Assembly: GCA_937992175.1 (NCBI GenBank)
Contig: CALKLF010000003.1
Span: 1-54,272 of the forward strand
Length of the DNA: 54,272 nucleotides
Direction: 5' to 3'
From: an uncultured Fimbriimonadales bacterium
Lineage (GTDB): Bacteria > Armatimonadota > Fimbriimonadia > Fimbriimonadales > GBS-DC
How positions within the stretch are numbered: the first letter of the stretch is position 1; every line of letters begins with the position of its first letter. The notes under the pieces were generated by a model. The model saw nothing but the letters and a program-made list of their open reading frames with translations, had not been told where the DNA came from and ran no database searches. This document shows, one piece after another, positions 35,580-43,565 of this stretch. A program made the position numbers and the translations under genes.

Positions 35580-35837
35580 TCAGTTCTGGACAGGGTTCAC
35601 GCTCACGCGGCGGCGGTGGCGCGGTCCTTCGAACTGCACATAGCCGTCCACCAGCGCGAACAGCGTGTCGTCGCTGCCGCGCCCGACATTGCGCCCGGGA
35701 TGGAACTTCGTGCCGCGCTGGCGCACGATTACATTCCCCGCACGCACGAACTCGCCGCCGTATGCCTTCACGCCCAGAAACTTGGGATTGCTGTCCCGAC
35801 CGTTCCGTGTGCTGCCGACGCCTTTTTTACTTGCCAT
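35580..35837 (-). CDS. rpmA: Ribosomal protein L27
   Basis: 85 residues, starting [20 protein letters not shown], then [20 protein letters not shown] and [20 protein letters not shown], the L27 consensus. ATG 35837 was chosen from the family start; AGGAGG lies upstream. The mature N-terminus reaches the peptidyl-transferase centre. The usual upstream gene rplU (L21) is missing here: the 5' side is intergenic repeat. The next gene is purC. Confidence 0.95.
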   Translation of the reverse strand: MASKKGVGSTRNGRDSNPKFLGVKAYGGEFVRAGNVIVRQRGTKFHPGRNVGRGSDDTLFALVDGYVQFEGPRHRRRVSVNPVQN

Positions 35838-35856
35838 CGTAATTGCCTCCTCCAGT

Positions 35857-35990
35857 CGCTTGAGCGTCCCGCTCAAGCACAAGTTTCAAGCTGATACACG
35901 GGCGGGGACGCCCATGCTACATCGTGGCTTGAGCGTCCCGCTCAAGCGCACGCTTCCAAGCCACTGCACGGGCGGGGATGCCCATGCCAG
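35857..35990. repeat. Family C repeats, two tandem copies
   Basis: Copy 1 (35857-35921) and copy 2 (35932-35989) share GCTTGAGCGTCCCGCTCAAG, then a TTCAAGC or TTCCAAGC spacer, then ACGGGCGGGGACGCCCATGC or the GATGCCC variant. They lie upstream of rpmA, so the rpmA promoter may overlap them. Confidence 0.8.
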
Positions 35991-36006
35991 GAGATTTGAT
36001 TATACC

Positions 36007-36120
36007 CTACTTTGCCGTCTGATTGTTTCCGCCGAAGAGGATACGATAGTAGCAATAGACAATCAGCGCGGTGAAAAAAGTCCACGCGCTCAGCATAAAG
36101 ATCCAGCCTTGCCAGCTCAT
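36007..36120 (-). CDS. MetS-like small subunit of the NSS transporter (37 aa)
   Basis: Short gene reading [37 protein letters not shown] on the complement. One transmembrane helix spans residues about 5-28, ending in a short polar tail. Its ATG overlaps the transporter's TGA as ATGA, and its TAG is at 36007-36009. Small one-helix partners of this type (MetS, with MetP in Corynebacterium) accompany some bacterial NSS transporters, usually directly downstream, as here. Assignment rests on position, size and helix; sequence motifs for these subunits are weak. Confidence 0.78.
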   Translation of the reverse strand: MSWQGWIFMLSAWTFFTALIVYCYYRILFGGNNQTAK

Positions 36121-37784
36121 TCGATCACCTCCGCGCGTTGCATACTCTTACGCACATTCCACGCATACCAGATAAGCGCGATCTGCAGAATGAACACGAA
36201 GATGACAAACCCGCGCACTATCCAGATATGCCATCCGACCTGTAAGCCCGCCGCCTCAATCGGGCGTGTGAACAACTCGCCTGCTCGGAACGGCGCAATT
36301 ACATTCTCCCAGTACCAGAAGCCCAGAATCGTCGCTAGGATAATCGGCGTGACGTACTTGGCGCAGTAGTAGAAGAAGCGCGGCACGCGCAGCATCGCAC
36401 CCTCGTGCATTTCCTTCCAGATTTTGTCCGAGCCGAAAATCCACATCAGAATCACTACTTCAATCAGCGCCATCAGCGGCGGTCCGAAAGTGCCCGACCA
36501 GAAGTCGTACACATCGATGCCGCCCTTAATCCAGATGGCGAACTGCACGCCAATCAGCCAGAAAATCGCGAGCGCGGCGACGGCGCGTTGGCGCGTCAAG
36601 CCGAACTCGTCCTCCAGAAACGCGATAATCGGCTGGCACATCGCCACCACGGAGGTCATCGCCGCAAAAAACAGCAACAGGAACCACAGAAAACCTAACA
36701 GGTTGCCCGCAGGCAGGAAGCTGAAAATCGCGGGCATCGACACGAAGCCAAGATAAAAGCTGCCCTGCGCGGCAATCATCTGCGCCGCCGCCACCCCAAA
36801 GAACGCCGACGCTGCAGGCAGCGCAATCGATGCGCCCAGCACCACCTCCGCGAAGCTGTTCGAAGCGGTCGTGGACAGTCCCGTGAGCGTCACATCGTCG
36901 TTCTTGCGCAGGTACGAGGCATAGCACTGGATTGCGCCCATCCCCAAACTCAGCGAGAAGAAGACCTGCCCTGCCGCCGCCAGCCATGTCTTGGCGTCCC
37001 GCAACACGAACACCTCTTTCCCGTCGCGCTCGATATACCATTTCGGCTCCCAGAGGAACGCAATCCCGTTCATCACGCCGTACTCTTCCGACACAGGATG
37101 CCCCAGCGTGAAGACGCGAATCATCAGCACAATCGCCAGAATGAACAGCAACGGCATCGCAATCTTCGCCAGCAGCTCGATGCCGCCCGAGACGCCGCGC
37201 ACCATCAGCCACAGCGTGAGGAAGTAGACCACCGCGAAAATCACGAGGGTAAACGCATCGGGCGTGAGGAACACGCTGTTGTCGTTGCTGCCCGAATACT
37301 GCCCCAAGAACTGGGCATAGGGTGCAAGCACCGTGTTCGAAATCTCCTCGGCGGTCATCCCTTCGTGGAGCTGAGAGCGGTCTACCTGTGGAATCTGCCC
37401 CAGCAGCGTCTTGATGCTGTAGCCCAGCGTCCACGAGCCGAGATAGGAATAATAGAACAGGATGAGCGTCGGGATGAACAGCCCCAACACGCCCAGGTAC
37501 TTGGCGATAGGGTGTCGCCACATCAGCTGGAACATCGCGGGGGTCGTGCCGTGCCCGCGCACGCCGCCGTAGCGTCCCTGCGCCCACTCCAGCCACATCA
37601 ACGGGATCGCCATCAGCAGCAGGCAGATGAAGTAGGGGATCAGAAACGCCCCGCCGCCGTTCGCCGCCGCCTGCCCCGGGAATCGCAAAAAGTTGCCCAG
37701 TCCGATGGCGTTGCCTGCCATCGCCAGCACTAAGCCGATTCGGGTACCCCAGTGTTCGCGTCCTCCGTTGCCGTTCTGTACCAT
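36117..37784 (-). CDS. Sodium-dependent NSS (SLC6-type) amino acid transporter
   Basis: 555 residues with about twelve helices. Helix 1 has [31 protein letters not shown], the sodium and substrate site of the family (N-A-x-G-L-G-N-x-x-R-F-P). Also seen are [33 protein letters not shown] (helix 6) and [23 protein letters not shown] (helix 8). Sodium-coupled uptake of an amino acid or related compound is expected. Bacterial members include tryptophan (TnaT) and methionine/alanine (MetP) carriers. Substrate is open. GGAGG lies 6 bases before ATG 37784. Coupled to a 37-residue partner. Confidence 0.9.
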   Translation of the reverse strand: MVQNGNGGREHWGTRIGLVLAMAGNAIGLGNFLRFPGQAAANGGGAFLIPYFICLLLMAIPLMWLEWAQGRYGGVRGHGTTPAMFQLMWRHPIAKYLGVLGLFIPTLILFYYSYLGSWTLGYSIKTLLGQIPQVDRSQLHEGMTAEEISNTVLAPYAQFLGQYSGSNDNSVFLTPDAFTLVIFAVVYFLTLWLMVRGVSGGIELLAKIAMPLLFILAIVLMIRVFTLGHPVSEEYGVMNGIAFLWEPKWYIERDGKEVFVLRDAKTWLAAAGQVFFSLSLGMGAIQCYASYLRKNDDVTLTGLSTTASNSFAEVVLGASIALPAASAFFGVAAAQMIAAQGSFYLGFVSMPAIFSFLPAGNLLGFLWFLLLFFAAMTSVVAMCQPIIAFLEDEFGLTRQRAVAALAIFWLIGVQFAIWIKGGIDVYDFWSGTFGPPLMALIEVVILMWIFGSDKIWKEMHEGAMLRVPRFFYYCAKYVTPIILATILGFWYWENVIAPFRAGELFTRPIEAAGLQVGWHIWIVRGFVIFVFILQIALIWYAWNVRKSMQRAEVIE

Positions 37785-37862
37785 AGATACCTCCGTGTCT
37801 TAACGCGATAGAGTGCAATTCGCGATTCGACGCCGGTTTCCTGCCAAACGGCTTTGGCAAGG

Positions 37863-37868
37863 TATAAT
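37863..37868 (+). promoter_or_regulatory. -10 element TATAAT of the left tRNA-Arg
   Basis: A perfect TATAAT lies 35 bases before the tRNA 5' end. The matching -35 is weak. The second tRNA copy lacks such an element at the same distance. Confidence 0.5.
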
Positions 37869-37902
37869 TGCGCTGTATACCCTGCCTGATGGTTGACTCC
37901 GC

Positions 37903-37978
37903 GCCCCCGTAGCTCAACGGACAGAGCAGCGGCCTTCTAAGCCGTTGGTTGTGGGTTCGAGTCCCGCCGGGGGCGCCA
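37903..37978 (+). tRNA. tRNA-Arg (anticodon TCT), left copy / attL
   Basis: 76 bases including encoded CCA. Acceptor GCCCCCG pairs with CGGGGGC. D-stem GCTC/GAGC, anticodon stem GCGGC/GCCGT with loop CTTCTAA (anticodon TCT, reading AGA), 5-base variable loop, and T-arm GTGGG-TTCGAGT-CCCGC. Discriminator is G. All stems close. The integrase gene begins 71 bases downstream. Confidence 0.95.
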
Positions 37979-38048
37979 GTAGTAGGTTCAAGCCCCGCCA
38001 CACCCTCTCGGCTACTCCATATAGTGGTCTACCCTTCAGGAGAACGCG

Positions 38049-38987
38049 GTGAAAACCCATAGCCTTACCGTTGCCACCTTCGAGAACGCCCTGCAAGAGG
38101 CGTTTCAACTGTGGATGGAGAGCATGCAAGCGCGAGCCTTCTCGCCGAAAACCCTCTATGGCTACAAGGTGAATGTAGGCGCGTTTATTCGGTTCCTGAA
38201 CGCGCTGGGGCTCACCGAGCTGGAACAGGTGCAACCCACCCATATTCGCAAGTGGCTTACCTACAGGCGCGAGAAGGGCGTGAGTAATGCCCAGCTGTGG
38301 AATGACTACCGTCAACCGAGAACCTTCTGGAACTGGTGCTTGAGAGAGGAACTCACAACCCATAACCCCTTCACGAAAGTGGAGAAGCCCCGCTTGGAAA
38401 CCGTTGTGAAACCCGCCCTCACGCCCGAACAGGTAGAGGCGTTGCTGAAAGCCTGTGAGGGTAAGGATTGGCTACGCTTGAGGGACAGAGCGTTATTGCT
38501 CACACTACTGGACACAGGGCTTCGCGCCAGCGAGGTACATAGCCTCAAGGCAACCGATGAGAAACGGGACACCCTCCTGATTCGTGGCAAAGGTGGAAAA
38601 CGGCGTGTCGTGTTCCTGTGCCCCGAAACCCGCCTTGCCTTGCGCAGGTACTTGAACGCCTGCCCACACTCACTCACGGACGATTCGCCTCTTTGGTGGG
38701 GCAGGAATGGCGCACTCACGCTGTGGGGGCTGCTCGAAGTCATAGAGAACATCGGCAAGCGTGCAGGCATAACCCCCTTAGGAGCGCATATATTCCGACG
38801 CACACACGCCGTGTGGAGCCTGCGTTCAGGCATAGACCTCGCCCACCTGCAGAAAATGCTCGGACACTCCAGCATGAGCGTATTGGTGAAGCATTACCTG
38901 CCCCTGCTGGAATCGGACTTGAAGGAAGCCCATCGGCAACATAGCCCCGTGAATACCCTGCTCAACAGCAGGAGAACCCGTAAGTAG
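38049..38987 (+). CDS. Tyrosine recombinase/integrase
   Basis: 312 residues starting at GTG 38049 with AGGAG upstream. An N-terminal SAM-like core-binding domain (FSPKTLYGYKVNVGAFIRFL) precedes the catalytic domain. The catalytic set is complete: Arg159 in TGLRASEV, Lys in GKGGKRR, H-I-F-R-R (His and Arg), H in MLGHSS and the nucleophile Tyr in VKHYLP. It resembles XerC/D-type phage and plasmid integrases. Its position 71 bases from the left tRNA-Arg predicts recombination at tRNA sites and makes it the likely integrase of this element. No excisionase gene was recognised. Confidence 0.93.
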   Translation: MKTHSLTVATFENALQEAFQLWMESMQARAFSPKTLYGYKVNVGAFIRFLNALGLTELEQVQPTHIRKWLTYRREKGVSNAQLWNDYRQPRTFWNWCLREELTTHNPFTKVEKPRLETVVKPALTPEQVEALLKACEGKDWLRLRDRALLLTLLDTGLRASEVHSLKATDEKRDTLLIRGKGGKRRVVFLCPETRLALRRYLNACPHSLTDDSPLWWGRNGALTLWGLLEVIENIGKRAGITPLGAHIFRRTHAVWSLRSGIDLAHLQKMLGHSSMSVLVKHYLPLLESDLKEAHRQHSPVNTLLNSRRTRK

Positions 38988-39077
38988 CCCGAACTGTAGG
39001 GGAGCCTGCCCTCTCGCGCTGCTCGACTCCACTGTCAGTGCGAGCAGGGCAGGCTTAGAACAGTGGAGTGAAGAGCC

Positions 39078-39872
39078 GTGAATGCTCAGCAATACCTGCT
39101 ACGGGAATACCTGAGGCTGTTATGGGAAGATTCAGAGTGGCAAGCCGATTGGCAAGCCGTCAGGCAAGGCGAGATGGACTTCGCCCGCTTCGAGCAGAAG
39201 TGGAAACTGCCACGCCTGCTCAGGCGAATCCTGATTGACGCTTCGCGAGAGAGTGAGGAACCTACCCTGCAACGCCTTCAAGAGAAGATTCCTGCGGTAG
39301 AGGTTTCGGGCTATGCCATTCTCACGCCTGAAGGAACCCTGCGAGTGGAACCTGCACTGCCCGAAAAACCTTTGCAAGCCCTACCCGAAGCCGAGCCGAG
39401 CGTGGAAACCCGTGAGGCATACTTGGAGCGCGTGAAAGCAACCATGTTGCAGGAGCGCAACTTCGCAAGCCTGCTTCAGCAGATTCAGAGCCTGCCCCCT
39501 GAGAAGCGAGAAGCCTACCTGCGAGTGCTTCAGGGGCAGGAGCCACGATTGCTACCTGAAGCGCAAGCGAAGTACCCTGAACTCTCAGGGCACGAACTGG
39601 AACAGCAGGTGATTCTGCTCGCGATGCGCTACTATGAGGAATGCCTGAAAGCGATTACCCCGCGCTTGACACCAAAGAGGTTCCGAAACAGGCAACAGAA
39701 TCCCGCCTACCTCAAGCATGTGGCACTTGCAATTTACCTGCGAATCGCCAAAGGAATGCCCTATGCCGAGATTCAACTCGAACTGGCAAGGCGTGGCTAT
39801 AGGTGGCTAAGTGAACTCACCACGATTCAGAGAGAATGCGCTTATTGGGTTCAAGTCTTAGAAATCCCCTGA
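39078..39872 (+). CDS. Element-borne helical protein of unknown function (264 aa)
   Basis: Not recognised. Mostly helical and Leu/Glu/Arg-rich: MNAQQYLLREYLRLLWEDSE at the start, a proline-rich middle (about 88-108) and a compact C-terminal part with YLKHVALAIYLRIAKGMPYA followed by EIQLELARRGY. The last stretch could be a helix-turn-helix with a recognition helix near EIQLELARRGYRWLS, so a replication or regulatory role is possible but unproven. No signal peptide or membrane helix. It lies between the integrase and the replication genes. The start ATG 39078 has a weak GTGAAGAG-type upstream site. Confidence 0.7.
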   Translation: MNAQQYLLREYLRLLWEDSEWQADWQAVRQGEMDFARFEQKWKLPRLLRRILIDASRESEEPTLQRLQEKIPAVEVSGYAILTPEGTLRVEPALPEKPLQALPEAEPSVETREAYLERVKATMLQERNFASLLQQIQSLPPEKREAYLRVLQGQEPRLLPEAQAKYPELSGHELEQQVILLAMRYYEECLKAITPRLTPKRFRNRQQNPAYLKHVALAIYLRIAKGMPYAEIQLELARRGYRWLSELTTIQRECAYWVQVLEIP

Positions 39873-39893
39873 ATTTCGGGGTTATTGAAGCGT

Positions 39894-39909
39894 TTCAATA
39901 CCTAAACGA
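39894..39909. promoter_or_regulatory. Palindrome ATTGAA-GCGT-TTCAAT, possible operator
   Basis: A perfect 6-bp inverted repeat with 4-base centre, 50 bases before the small RHH-like gene. Size and position fit an autoregulatory operator for that protein. This is only an inference. Confidence 0.4.
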
Positions 39910-39958
39910 CATAAAACCGCCCCTTGCCCGTCGGGAAAATCGCTGCTGGTGATTGACG

Positions 39959-40153
39959 ATGAGCAGACTGGTGCGGATGCTTTATGACGAACCGCTGCTG
40001 CTGCGAGCGTTAGAAACTCGCGCCGCACGAAACTTTCGCAAGCCGAAACACGAACTCGTTGTGATTCTCCGATGGGTACTCGCGCCCGAACTGCGTGAAC
40101 TCGCTGCCCAACTACCTGACGAGCCTGCTGAGCGCAAGGAGGTGTCGCCGTGA
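39959..40153 (+). CDS. Small ribbon-helix-helix-like protein (64 aa)
   Basis: Short basic protein. MSRLVRMLYDEPLLLRALET-RAARNFRKPKHELVVILRWVLA reads like a ribbon-helix-helix unit: a strand, an Arg/Asn-rich turn (L-x-x-R-A-A-R-N-x-R-K), and helix V-I-L-R-x-x-L as in Arc/FitA-type proteins. On plasmids such proteins control copy number or act as antitoxins; no toxin is next to it. ATG 39959 is chosen over TTG 39953. Its TGA overlaps the GTG start of the replication gene (GTGA), so it is coupled to it. Confidence 0.6.
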   Translation: MSRLVRMLYDEPLLLRALETRAARNFRKPKHELVVILRWVLAPELRELAAQLPDEPAERKEVSP

Positions 40154-42735
40154 GAAACGGAAACCCCCGCACCCCACGCCATCAGGCGCGAGAAGCGAGG
40201 GAGCTAAGCCTGCGTGAGATTTTACCTCATTTCACTCGCAAGGAATGGCTGAGCGACGGTTCCGTGATGGTGAGCTGCCCAGTGCCCACACACGGTAGAG
40301 GGCGAGGCGACTTGCATCCATCCCTAAAACTCTCTGAAACGCCCGATGGACGCTTGATGTGGCACTGCAAAGTGGGGTGTAGTCAGGAAGCCGTCGGCGA
40401 AGCGTTGCGACGCCTTGCTGGACGCCCCTCGCGAGGCAACTCTCGCCCTGCGCCTTCACGAACCGAGCAGAATCGCCCTGAATCGCAAGATTCAGAGGAA
40501 CCCGCTGGATTGACGGTTGCCCAATACTGCCAAGCGAAGCGATTAGACCCTACCCAGCTCCAGCAGTGGCATGTGAGCGAGTGCCTGCTCAGTGGACGCC
40601 CTGCCCTGAAGATGGAATACCGCAACGAGCGTGGCGAGCCGATTGCCACTCGCTACCGCCTGAGCCTCGCAGGTGAAAACCGCTTCCGATGGGCACGGGG
40701 CAATCGCCCCATCTTGTATGGGTTATGGCGAACGCGCGAGTGGGCTGATGAGGCAGTCTACTTATGCGAAGGCGAATCGGATGTTCACTCCTGCTGGACA
40801 GCAGGGCTACCCAGTTTAGGCGTCCCTGGCGCAGGCGTGTGGGAAGCCGAATGGTGGTTCTCACTCGGAAGGTTCCAGCGCGTGGTGGTGCTACCCGACA
40901 GTGATGGCGCAGGCGAGGCGTTGGTGCAACGCCTCGCCGAAACCGCCCCGCCGATTGCGCTGGAGCGAACAGAGGTGCTTCAACTGCCCTGCAAAGATGT
41001 TTCTGAACTCTGGACACGCTTGAACGCCGACGCCGACGCCTTCAGAGCCGAGCTGGAGCAACTGCCCCGAACGCCCCTGAGCGAGTTTCGCGAAGCCGAG
41101 CAGGAACCTGAAGAGCAATACATCTTTACCCCCATCCGATGTAGCGAGATTCAACCTGAAACCCAACCCCCCATCGTGCCGAGCCTCATCTATACAGGTT
41201 CCATCACTTGGCTGGTGGGCATTTCAGGCGTCGGTAAGACCTCTCTCGCTTTAGAAATTGCCGATTGCTTGACTACAGGCGGTGGGCTGCTTTGGGGCAA
41301 GGTTCCAGTCCAGCACGCGAGACTGTTATGGCTTGACTACGACCATAGATTCCCACGCCTGAGGGAGGTGATGGACGCCTTCTATGGCGAAAAAGAGCGC
41401 GACTTGCTCATCTTGCCTGAAGAGCAACGGTATGCCCTCTCTTGGGAAACACTCCAACCCTACATCGAACTCATTCGGCGCGAGGGCATAGAACTCATCG
41501 TTAGCGACACAGGGTTCGATTGGCTGCATGTATTAGACGACGCGAAGGATGCAGAGGCGCGAGAGAAAACCCTTCTCCTGCGTGAACTTGCGGACGCCAC
41601 AGGGGTTGCTGTCGTGCTATTACACCATCCATCAAAAGCCCCTGGACGGGCAGGTTCCACGATGGGTATGAGCGGACACCATCGGTACGCTGGACGCGCC
41701 GATGTGATTGCCGAGTTAGTTCACGATGGGAGCGAGGGGCAGGATTGGGTACGGTTGCGCATACTGAAAGACCGCTACGGCGAGCGCAAAGAGTACCGCT
41801 TCGCAAGGCAGGGACGCCGATTTATTCCACTGGAACCCGCTTCCCTGCCCAAGAGCGAATGGCACATAGTGGAGCAGTACCTCGAAACGCACGGGCAAGC
41901 CAGTTATGAAGAACTGCTCGAAGCCTTGACACAGGCAGGCTACAAGATGACGCTTCACGCCGTCCAGCAAAGAATCTACCGCTACCGCAGCCGAGGGCTA
42001 ATCACCATCACGCGCGAGGGGTTCCAATCACGAGCCGTCGTGCGGTTAGCCCATGTCAACATTCTCATACCTACCGAGAATCATGAGAATCATGAGAATC
42101 TTGAGAAGGATGAGAATGTTGGAGCGGTACTTCAAGTTTCTCATGCCTCATCATACCCCCTTACAGACCATTGTGAGAATCTTGAGAAGGATGAGAATCT
42201 TGAAGCGGTACTCCAACCTTCTCAAGATTCTCAAGATTCTCAAGATTCTCAACATTCTCATGATTCTCATGATTCTCACGATGGTATGGATGTGCAATCT
42301 GTTGCTCGGATTGTTGAGTCAATAGGAGCCGAGCCTTCTCTCTCTCACGCCGAGCCTGTTCCTTCGCAACCATCCACGCTTGATGACGCGCTGGAGCTAT
42401 GGCTTCAGCAGGCTTCGCGCCCTGATGACCCGTTCAGGTTAGAGCCTGATGAGGTAGACGCTGTCCGCTTGTTGTGGCGCGTTGCGCAATCACGAGGGTT
42501 CCCACCCTTGACGCTGCCTACCTACAACTTCGTGATTGGCGAGGGGGAACAGGCGTGGCTTGAAGCCTGCCAGCAGATGGCAGGCACGCCTGCGGTTCAA
42601 CTCGCGCTGGAGCAACTCCAGCAACGCCCGAACCGTGCCACACAACCGAGCTTGTTTAATAACGATTCGGACGCGAACAGTGGCACTGCTCGCGCCAGTG
42701 ATGAAACCACACACTGCCCTACGATTCCATCGTAG
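40150..42735 (+). CDS. Replication protein: zinc-finger primase, TOPRIM and RecA-like ATPase
   Basis: 861 residues, GTG start, AGGAGGTG upstream. A CHC2-like zinc motif (C43-P-V-P-T-H48 ... C73-x3-C77, with HPSLKLS between) opens the protein. The TOPRIM region carries EGESD (207-211) and DSDGAG (250-255). A RepA/AAA_25-type ATPase follows, with Walker A GISGVGKT (357-364) and LIVSDTGFDWL as Walker B, plus VVLLHHPSKAPGRAGSTMG. About 575-630 is a winged-helix segment. Residues 643-709 are Glu-Asn-His and Ser-Gln-Asp repeats encoded by 9-bp repeat arrays. The last part is unassigned. This is a primase-helicase of the type used by phages, satellites and integrated plasmids. Confidence 0.9.
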   Translation: MRNGNPRTPRHQAREARELSLREILPHFTRKEWLSDGSVMVSCPVPTHGRGRGDLHPSLKLSETPDGRLMWHCKVGCSQEAVGEALRRLAGRPSRGNSRPAPSRTEQNRPESQDSEEPAGLTVAQYCQAKRLDPTQLQQWHVSECLLSGRPALKMEYRNERGEPIATRYRLSLAGENRFRWARGNRPILYGLWRTREWADEAVYLCEGESDVHSCWTAGLPSLGVPGAGVWEAEWWFSLGRFQRVVVLPDSDGAGEALVQRLAETAPPIALERTEVLQLPCKDVSELWTRLNADADAFRAELEQLPRTPLSEFREAEQEPEEQYIFTPIRCSEIQPETQPPIVPSLIYTGSITWLVGISGVGKTSLALEIADCLTTGGGLLWGKVPVQHARLLWLDYDHRFPRLREVMDAFYGEKERDLLILPEEQRYALSWETLQPYIELIRREGIELIVSDTGFDWLHVLDDAKDAEAREKTLLLRELADATGVAVVLLHHPSKAPGRAGSTMGMSGHHRYAGRADVIAELVHDGSEGQDWVRLRILKDRYGERKEYRFARQGRRFIPLEPASLPKSEWHIVEQYLETHGQASYEELLEALTQAGYKMTLHAVQQRIYRYRSRGLITITREGFQSRAVVRLAHVNILIPTENHENHENLEKDENVGAVLQVSHASSYPLTDHCENLEKDENLEAVLQPSQDSQDSQDSQHSHDSHDSHDGMDVQSVARIVESIGAEPSLSHAEPVPSQPSTLDDALELWLQQASRPDDPFRLEPDEVDAVRLLWRVAQSRGFPPLTLPTYNFVIGEGEQAWLEACQQMAGTPAVQLALEQLQQRPNRATQPSLFNNDSDANSGTARASDETTHCPTIPS
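42076..42120 (+). repeat. Five tandem 9-bp repeats (GAGAATCAT type)
   Basis: GAGAATCAT (42076), GAGAATCAT (42085), GAGAATCTT (42094), GAGAAGGAT (42103), GAGAATGTT (42112). They fit head to tail without gaps, and nine bases keep the reading frame of the replication gene. Iteron-like. Confidence 0.9.
42175..42277. repeat. Opposed 9-bp repeat arrays with inverted symmetry
   Basis: Three forward units (42175-42201: GAGAATCTT, GAGAAGGAT, GAGAATCTT) face seven reverse units (42215-42277: AACCTTCTC, three AAGATTCTC, AACATTCTC, two ATGATTCTC). The forward and reverse units are complementary, so the region can fold into a hairpin with a 27-bp imperfect stem. It may be a replication origin inside the replication gene. 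Confidence 0.88.
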
Positions 42736-42758
42736 CGCAATACACACAGGAGGTATGT

Positions 42759-43142
42759 ATGGAAGTTCGATTCAAGGCTACAAATTATGAGCCACTTCCC
42801 ACAGGCGAGTACCCCGCCACCTTGCAGAATGTGGAGGTGAGCGAAGGGCAGTACGGTTCACAGGTGCGCCTCACCTTCGCGTTGGACGGGCAATATGCAG
42901 GCAGGAAACTCACTGCCTATGCCCGCCTCAGTGAGAGCCTGTCAGGGAAACTCGCCAAGTGGACACAATCCATACTCGCACGCCCCATTCGCGAAGGCGA
43001 AACCGTAGACCTGAACGCGCTAATCGGCAAGCCCTGCACACTTGTAGTGATTCGCGCCACGAAACCCGATGGTGCAGGGTTCAATCGGGTAGAGAATGTT
43101 TTGCCCGCCCCACCCCCTGAAGCCCTGTTCACGGAGCCATAA
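42759..43142 (+). CDS. Phage-type DUF669-like protein
   Basis: 127 residues, preceded by AGGAGGTATGT. The layout VRFKATNYEPLPTGEYPATL, EVSEGQYGSQVRLTFALDGQ, YAGRKLTAYARLSESLSGKL, TLIGKPC-type ALIGKPCTLVV, GFNRVENVLP matches small phage and plasmid proteins of the DUF669 type, which are suspected single-strand DNA-binding or replication accessory proteins. No catalytic residues are expected. Its place after the primase-helicase gene fits a replication module. Confidence 0.7.
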   Translation: MEVRFKATNYEPLPTGEYPATLQNVEVSEGQYGSQVRLTFALDGQYAGRKLTAYARLSESLSGKLAKWTQSILARPIREGETVDLNALIGKPCTLVVIRATKPDGAGFNRVENVLPAPPPEALFTEP

Positions 43143-43217
43143 CCTACAGGCAGGCAGGGTAGCCCTCATCACCTCCCCACGCTACCCCGCCTGCCCATTC
43201 ACGATGGAGGTGAATTT

Positions 43218-43565
43218 ATGCAGGGAATTTACCCGAAGTTAGCGGTGCGCTTACCCGACGGACGCTTAGTAGGTTCCATCGAGCAAGGCGTTTTCTACCG
43301 TTCCTTTCGTGGGAGCCTTCACCTGCTCCAACGCCCTGTACCCGCACTCGCGATTGACACGCGAGTTTATGACGCCTACCGCCCCTACTTTCACGAACTC
43401 AGGTGGACGGACACTGAAACAGGGCGCGTCTACATCCTCTCTGCTCCACGCTTCGACGCCCTGCGCTGGACGCTGGAGCGCGGTTATGGTAGGCAGTACG
43501 CTGTTGCCCTGCGGTATTGGCACTGCGTAGACCCGAAGCAGTCCCAACTCGCGCTTGCCCTGTAA
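43218..43565 (+). CDS. Element-borne protein of unknown function (115 aa)
   Basis: Not recognised. TGGAGGTGAA gives a strong ribosome site for ATG 43218. The chain is beta-rich and aromatic: IYPKLAVRLPDGRLVGSIEQ-GVFYRSFRG, ALAIDTRVYDAYRPYFHELR, RVYILSAPRFDALRWTLERG-YGRQYAVALRYWHC. Two mirrored pieces (D-x-x-V and V-Y-x-L) suggest a small two-domain or SH3-like fold, but no claim is made. No signal peptide. Last gene of the element before the gene-free right end. Confidence 0.68.
   Translation: MQGIYPKLAVRLPDGRLVGSIEQGVFYRSFRGSLHLLQRPVPALAIDTRVYDAYRPYFHELRWTDTETGRVYILSAPRFDALRWTLERGYGRQYAVALRYWHCVDPKQSQLALAL

Noticed and set aside
36526-38001. Long minus-strand frame antisense within the NSS transporter
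   Set aside because: An alternative frame of high-GC coding sequence. It overlaps the clear transporter and runs into the tRNA.
42076-42277. Short regular repeats as a CRISPR array
   Set aside because: Units are 9 bases and head to tail without spacers, change orientation and lie inside a coding frame. No cas genes are near.
38049-43565. Complete prophage
   Set aside because: No capsid, portal, terminase, tail or lysis gene was seen in the whole interval.
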